Below, in pieces: positions 59,821 to 64,000 of a stretch of DNA of 64,000 nucleotides; position 1 is the stretch's first letter; the number at the start of each line of letters is the position of its first letter. A program made the translations under genes and the position numbers. The notes under the pieces were generated by a model. It ran no database searches and had not been told where the DNA came from. It saw only the letters and a program-made list of their open reading frames with translations. Source of the stretch: Pseudoalteromonas sp. (GTDB lineage Bacteria; Pseudomonadota; Gammaproteobacteria; Enterobacterales; Alteromonadaceae); NCBI RefSeq assembly GCF_018402495.1, contig NZ_JAGYIU010000003.1:186001-250000 (forward strand), written 5' to 3'.

Positions 59821-61356
59821 ATGCATGTATTAATGGTTGCTGCAGAGAATGATGCGTTACCTAATGCCAAAGTTGGTGGTGTTGCTGATGTTATTCGTGA
59901 TGTACCAAAGGTGTTAGTGGCTCAGAGGCTGACGGTAGATGTGGTTATTCCTGATTATGGTTTTGAACTAGGTGAGCGCTGTTTTATTGGTGAAGTGAGT
60001 GTGGCATTTAAGTCAGAGACCCACGTTTTATCTTTGTTTGAAATTCCACAGAATCAAAAAGGGGTGAGGCAAATAGTCATAAGTCATCCTCTTTTTAGTC
60101 AATCATTGAGTGTGTATTGTAACGACAACGATAATAGACCATTTGCTACCGATGCAACCAAGTTTGCACTGTTTAATGCCGCTATTTGTGAAGCCCTGAT
60201 ACAGGGCGTATTAACACAACCCAACACTTTACATTTGCATGATTGGCACAGTGCCTGCGTGGCAGTGTTACTTAAATTTAATCCTCGTTATGGCAAGCTT
60301 GCTAAGCTGCGCTTGGTATATACGGTGCACAATTTAGCTTTGCAGGGAATTCGTCCTTTTAAAGGGGATGATTCAAGCTTAGAAGCATGGTTTCCCTCGT
60401 TAAGTTACGATGGGCAATTATTATGTGATCCTCGTTATCCCCACTGTTTTAACCCTATGCGCAGTGCGATTAATTTGGCTGACAAAGTACATGTGGTTTC
60501 ACCGAGTTATAGCCAAGAAGTGCAAATAGCAAGTAATAACGCCCACGGATTCTTTGGTGGCGAAGGACTTGAGCGTGATTTACAACAAGCGGCTAAGCAA
60601 GGTAAATTGATTGGGATACTCAATGGCTGTGAGTACGCGATTCAAAACGAACATGAAGCAACCTATAGTCAGCTATTAGAACGAATAGAATCGACTTTGT
60701 TTGGCTGGATGGCAAAAAGCGCGCAATTAGACAGCAGCCACTACATTGCTCATCAACGTGTTTTACAATTTATGGCGTGCGATAAGCAAGGCCCTTTAGT
60801 GACAAGCGTTGGGCGCCTTACTGAACAAAAAGTATTGTTACTTTGCCAGCAACAAAGCAAAGACCTGACTATTGATTCAGTGTGTCAGATCATTAATCAA
60901 TTTAATGGTCGTTTAATTGTGCTGGGCTCAGGCGATAGTAAACTTGAACACCTTTTTACCAGTGCCATGGCACGGAATAACAACTTTTTGTTTTTAAAAG
61001 GCTATGGGCAAGGTGTTGGCGATTTAATGTATCAATTCGGTGACTTATTTTTAATGCCGAGTTCTTTTGAGCCATGTGGAATAAGTCAAATGCTTGCAAT
61101 GCGCGCAGGTCAGCCGTGTTTAGTGCATGGAATTGGAGGCTTAAAAGACACGGTTAAACATCAAGAAAACGGATTTAGTTTTAACGCTCAAACTTTAACA
61201 GAACAAAGCGATGCGTTATTAAACTGCTTAAAAAATGCATTGATGCTTAGGCAAAGCAAGCCAGAGCAATGGCAGAGTATACGCTCTTGTGCAAAACAAA
61301 CGCGATTTAGCTGGTTAAATGTGGTGCAGCAATACATAACACAACTGTATACATAG
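59821..61356 (+). CDS. glgA: glycogen synthase
   Basis: GT5 glycogen synthase, ADP-glucose dependent. Length is 511 residues. AKVGGVADV is the N-terminal donor-binding KxGG motif, HLHDWHSACVA and VYTVHNLALQG follow, and C-terminal PSSFEPCGISQMLAM contains the E-X7-E site. It is last in the operon, 58 bases after glgC. The region around residues 290-350 is somewhat shorter and more divergent than in E. coli GlgA, but core motifs are intact. Confidence 0.95.
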   Translation: MHVLMVAAENDALPNAKVGGVADVIRDVPKVLVAQRLTVDVVIPDYGFELGERCFIGEVSVAFKSETHVLSLFEIPQNQKGVRQIVISHPLFSQSLSVYCNDNDNRPFATDATKFALFNAAICEALIQGVLTQPNTLHLHDWHSACVAVLLKFNPRYGKLAKLRLVYTVHNLALQGIRPFKGDDSSLEAWFPSLSYDGQLLCDPRYPHCFNPMRSAINLADKVHVVSPSYSQEVQIASNNAHGFFGGEGLERDLQQAAKQGKLIGILNGCEYAIQNEHEATYSQLLERIESTLFGWMAKSAQLDSSHYIAHQRVLQFMACDKQGPLVTSVGRLTEQKVLLLCQQQSKDLTIDSVCQIINQFNGRLIVLGSGDSKLEHLFTSAMARNNNFLFLKGYGQGVGDLMYQFGDLFLMPSSFEPCGISQMLAMRAGQPCLVHGIGGLKDTVKHQENGFSFNAQTLTEQSDALLNCLKNALMLRQSKPEQWQSIRSCAKQTRFSWLNVVQQYITQLYT

Positions 61357-61456
61357 AGTTACAAAAAGTTACAAAAAATTATTGAAGTTCAGTGACATCC
61401 GTTCCTATTTACGCTTTAATTACTTAGTCTGGTATAAATAACATTAAGTAGGTAAG

Positions 61457-62671
61457 GTGTCTGTATTTGTAGCAAGGCAAGCAATCCTTAATCGTAATCA
61501 AAATGTAGTCGCTTATGAACTACTGTTTCGCGATAGTCCTGAGAACTGCTTTCCTGGTGTGTCTGATGGTCAAGCAACGGCAAGGCTTATCATGGAAAAC
61601 CAGCTGAACCTAGGTACTCGTCACATTACCTCGGGGAAAAAAGCGCTGATCAACATTGGTCCTGAGTCGTTAAAGCTTGATTTGTGTGATTTTTTACCTT
61701 GTAAGGATGTAGTTATTGAGTTACTTGAAACCATAGAGCCTAGCGATGATACTTATGAGTTATGTCGCAAGTTATTCCATAACAACTATAAATTAGCTCT
61801 TGATGATTTTGTTTATAAACCGCAATGGGAACGTTTTTTAAAACTGGTTAATTTAATTAAGTTTGATATTCGTCTTACGCCTCTTGCCGACATTCCACCT
61901 GTCGTAAATAAACTTAAAAAGTATAAAAATATTAAGTTGTTAGCTGAAAAAATAGAAACCGATGAAGAATATAAATTGGCCCATAAAATGGGGTTTGATT
62001 ATTTTCAAGGTTATTACTTTGCTCGCCCGGTAATGATAGAGCAAAAAGATATTCATTATAACTATGGGCTAGTAATATCTATTTACGTAGAGGTCATGAA
62101 GGCAGACCCTGATGTTAAAGTGATTACGGGGTTGTTTGAGCTTGATGCGGCACTGGCTTATAAGTTACTTCGTTTATTAAATAGCGGTATATTTCCGCTG
62201 CAAAGCCAGATATCTTCATTAAAACAAGCGCTGGTCTATTTAGGTCAGGCGCGTTTAAAAAAGTTTGTTAGTCTAATCGTCACAGCGCATACCGTTCGTA
62301 ATAAGCCCATAGAGCTCATGCAGATGTGCGTTATTCGTGCACGGTTTTGTGAACTAATAGCCGCTAAAGTTGCTAAGCAGATTCAAGGCGAAGCATTTTT
62401 AACGGGGCTTTTTTCACTGCTCGATGCTATTTTGGACAAGCCAATGGACTTGCTGGTTGATAAACTTCCATTTCCGGACGATATAAAAGCGGCGTTAACT
62501 GGTGAAAAAAATAACTTATATTATATCCTTGAAACAGTAAAAGCCTATGAAACAGGAAGTTGGTGGGCGCTTGAGAAAGCAGTATTACTGATAAATTTAG
62601 ACAGCGCTTTTTTACCAAAACTGTATAAACAAGCAGTACAATGGGCGGATAGTTATAAAGACAATATTTAA
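61457..62671 (+). CDS. EAL-HDOD signalling protein (YuxH/CdgJ type)
   Basis: This 404-residue cytoplasmic protein has an N-terminal EAL-like domain (~1-200) with YELLFRD in place of the EAL motif, then LALDDF and LLAEKIET, and a C-terminal HDOD domain (~205-390, LLRLLNSGIF, SLKQALVYLGQ). The family often lacks phosphodiesterase activity and controls motility or surface behaviour. Several metal-binding acidic residues look altered here, so catalysis is doubtful. It starts with GTG 61457. It follows glgA by 100 bases and may be separately expressed. Confidence 0.88.
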   Translation: MSVFVARQAILNRNQNVVAYELLFRDSPENCFPGVSDGQATARLIMENQLNLGTRHITSGKKALINIGPESLKLDLCDFLPCKDVVIELLETIEPSDDTYELCRKLFHNNYKLALDDFVYKPQWERFLKLVNLIKFDIRLTPLADIPPVVNKLKKYKNIKLLAEKIETDEEYKLAHKMGFDYFQGYYFARPVMIEQKDIHYNYGLVISIYVEVMKADPDVKVITGLFELDAALAYKLLRLLNSGIFPLQSQISSLKQALVYLGQARLKKFVSLIVTAHTVRNKPIELMQMCVIRARFCELIAAKVAKQIQGEAFLTGLFSLLDAILDKPMDLLVDKLPFPDDIKAALTGEKNNLYYILETVKAYETGSWWALEKAVLLINLDSAFLPKLYKQAVQWADSYKDNI

Positions 62672-62682
62672 GGGAATAGCTT

Positions 62683-63783
62683 TTGCGCAATTATAATATG
62701 GACTTTATTAGGGGTATAGCAGTGCTTGGCCTCGTATTTATTAACTGTTTTTCATTTGCTATTTTTGAGCTCAATTACACCCCACTCACAACACCCCCGC
62801 CTAGCGATCAGTTTCTAAACTTACTAAGCCTTATATTTGTTGAAGGACGGTTTCGCACTTTATTCACTTTACTGTTTGGTGCGGGTCTTTATATTCAGTA
62901 TCAACAATACCAATATATTGAGCCACTAAAAAAACGATTACATTGGCTTATTGTGTTTGGCTTAATACATGGGTTTTTACTGTGGGCGGGCGACATCTTG
63001 TTTTTATATGGGGTGTCAGCATTACTGGTATTACGTTATTTAAGTTACACGAATGAAGAGCTTAAAAACAAAGCAGCGTTTTATATTTTTATCTATTTAA
63101 TTGCGACAGCAATGTTTATGTTGGGGCTCAATGGGGAGCCACTTAACAGAGATTCCCCTGAATTTTTTGAGATATATAATACTTACTACCAAAGCATTAG
63201 CGCTCATTTTAGCCAAAACATAGCAATGAGCGCTTATATGTTAATGGCAGTGCCTACTTTATTATTGTGGGCAAGTGCTGGTTTTATGCTTATTGGTATT
63301 GTTGTATACAAATACGGGGTGTTTAGTAAAGGGGTTACCAGAGCAGCGCTTATTAAGCTTGTTGTGTTAAGTGTATTTCTGACGAGTATACGGTTAATCT
63401 TAGAGCCATATAACCAAGGTATTGGTTATGCCTTACAAGAGCCGGTGAATGAGCTCGCAGCTTTATGTGTTGCACTGCTTTATATTCATTTAATGGTTAA
63501 ATTATGTAATAACAGTGCCCATATAGGTCTGTTAATTCAACAAGTCGGGCGGTTGGCTTTTACTTTATATATAAGCCAAACTATTATGCAGTTACTGTTA
63601 TTTAAAGTGCTTTTCCCTCAGTGGGCGCTTAATTTTAATCGACTTGATTATTGGCTGCTCGCCATTAGCTTAGTGATTGTACAACTTATATTTACAGCTG
63701 TTTATTGTCGGTATTTTAAGCAAGGTCCGCTTGAATACCTATGGCGTAAATTAGCGAAAATTAACCGCGAAAAAATAGCTTGA
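62683..63783 (+). CDS. DUF418-family membrane protein
   Basis: This 366-residue inner-membrane protein has about 8-9 helices. The N-terminal MDFIRGIAVLGLVFINCFSF and the C-terminal GRLAFTLYISQTIMQLLLF match the DUF418/YeiB family. Its function is unknown; related proteins resemble acyltransferases. TTG 62683 with AAGGGA upstream, or ATG 62698, is the start. It lies 11 bases after the EAL-HDOD gene, so co-transcription is likely. Confidence 0.85.
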   Translation: MRNYNMDFIRGIAVLGLVFINCFSFAIFELNYTPLTTPPPSDQFLNLLSLIFVEGRFRTLFTLLFGAGLYIQYQQYQYIEPLKKRLHWLIVFGLIHGFLLWAGDILFLYGVSALLVLRYLSYTNEELKNKAAFYIFIYLIATAMFMLGLNGEPLNRDSPEFFEIYNTYYQSISAHFSQNIAMSAYMLMAVPTLLLWASAGFMLIGIVVYKYGVFSKGVTRAALIKLVVLSVFLTSIRLILEPYNQGIGYALQEPVNELAALCVALLYIHLMVKLCNNSAHIGLLIQQVGRLAFTLYISQTIMQLLLFKVLFPQWALNFNRLDYWLLAISLVIVQLIFTAVYCRYFKQGPLEYLWRKLAKINREKIA

Positions 63784-63825
63784 GTAGTTTAAACTATGCG
63801 CCTTTATATTTAAGAAGAATTACCG

Positions 63826-64000
63826 ATGACAGACTTAAAGCGTTTAAATAAATTTATTAGTGAAACCGGGTTCTGCTCTCGCCGCGAAGCCGATAAATAT
63901 ATTGAGCAAGGTCGTGTCACTGTCAACGGTGAGTTACCAGAAATGGGCGTAAAAGTTGCGCAATCAGATGTGGTGCTAGTAGATGGTAAACCATTAAAAG
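63826..64000 (+). CDS. rluF: 23S rRNA pseudouridine(2604) synthase, partial
   Basis: The first 58 codons of a gene cut by the window end. MTDLKRLNKFISETGFCSRREADKYIEQG and RVTVNGELPEMGVKV form an S4 RNA-binding domain of the RluF type; the catalytic Asp domain lies beyond the window. RluF versus the related RsuA/RluB/RluE cannot be settled fully without the rest. The ribosome site AAGAAGAA precedes the ATG. Confidence 0.82.
   Translation, partial: MTDLKRLNKFISETGFCSRREADKYIEQGRVTVNGELPEMGVKVAQSDVVLVDGKPLK

Overview
The window reads as chromosome of a low-GC marine gammaproteobacterium of the Pseudoalteromonas/Alteromonadales type. This is inferred from gene content: an astC-astA-astD-DUF1338 arginine cluster, betIBA with a short BCCT transporter, zinc-free L31/L36 ribosomal paralogues, plant-like DapA, a complete glg operon, and AT-rich intergenes. 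No RNA gene, CRISPR array or prophage is visible.

Region 1 (1-5.97 kb) is accessory. It is an array of at least seven same-strand integron gene cassettes. Each has one or two small genes followed by an attC-like site (cores GTTAAGT, GTTATAT, GTTATGC, GTTATAG, GTTGAGG, GTTATGT). No integrase gene is in view, so it is a CALIN or the distal part of an integron whose intI lies to the left. Cassette cargo includes a HigB2-HigA2 toxin-antitoxin module, several small membrane or secreted proteins of unknown role, and a frameshifted lipoprotein gene. An IS1182-family element (57-1913) with a twice-frameshifted transposase sits exactly in an attC core, flanked by GTT on both sides.

Region 2 (6-31 kb) is backbone. 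It holds a choline/ecdysteroid-kinase-like protein, the upp-uraA uracil salvage pair, and a three-gene glucosylglycerate cycle: a fused glycerate kinase-phosphatase, a GpgS-like synthase and a GH13_18 phosphorylase. Further on are a cytochrome b562-like protein with an OsmC protein, rpmE2-rpmJ2 behind a Zur-like palindrome, and an RsbQ-like hydrolase overlapping a PAS-GGDEF diguanylate cyclase. Then come dkgB, a YgiN-like monooxygenase, dapA, a DUF3015-DUF4105 envelope pair, rhlE, an exported amidase, a flavoprotein and fdxA.

Region 3 (31-47.6 kb) carries a large CBM9/DUF5916 outer-membrane protein. It also carries the choline-to-betaine operon (betI-betB-betA-BCCT-porin, with a BetI-type operator), a DUF1704 metalloprotease-like gene, and the arginine succinyltransferase genes with a divergent Lrp/AsnC regulator.

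Region 4 (47.6-49.3 kb) is decayed: a ~180-bp element with terminal inverted repeats and several internal hairpins, next to a beta-propeller pseudogene with several lesions.

Region 5 (49.4-61.4 kb) is a glycogen operon on one strand: a stand-alone CBM48 protein, malQ, glgB, glgX, glgP, glgC, glgA. An EAL-HDOD signalling protein, a DUF418 membrane protein and the start of rluF follow.

A physiological theme links the regions. Glucosylglycerate and glycine betaine are both compatible solutes. The glucosylglycerate cycle also exchanges glucose-1-phosphate and sugar nucleotide with the glycogen pathway, which suggests coordinated osmotic and carbon-storage control.
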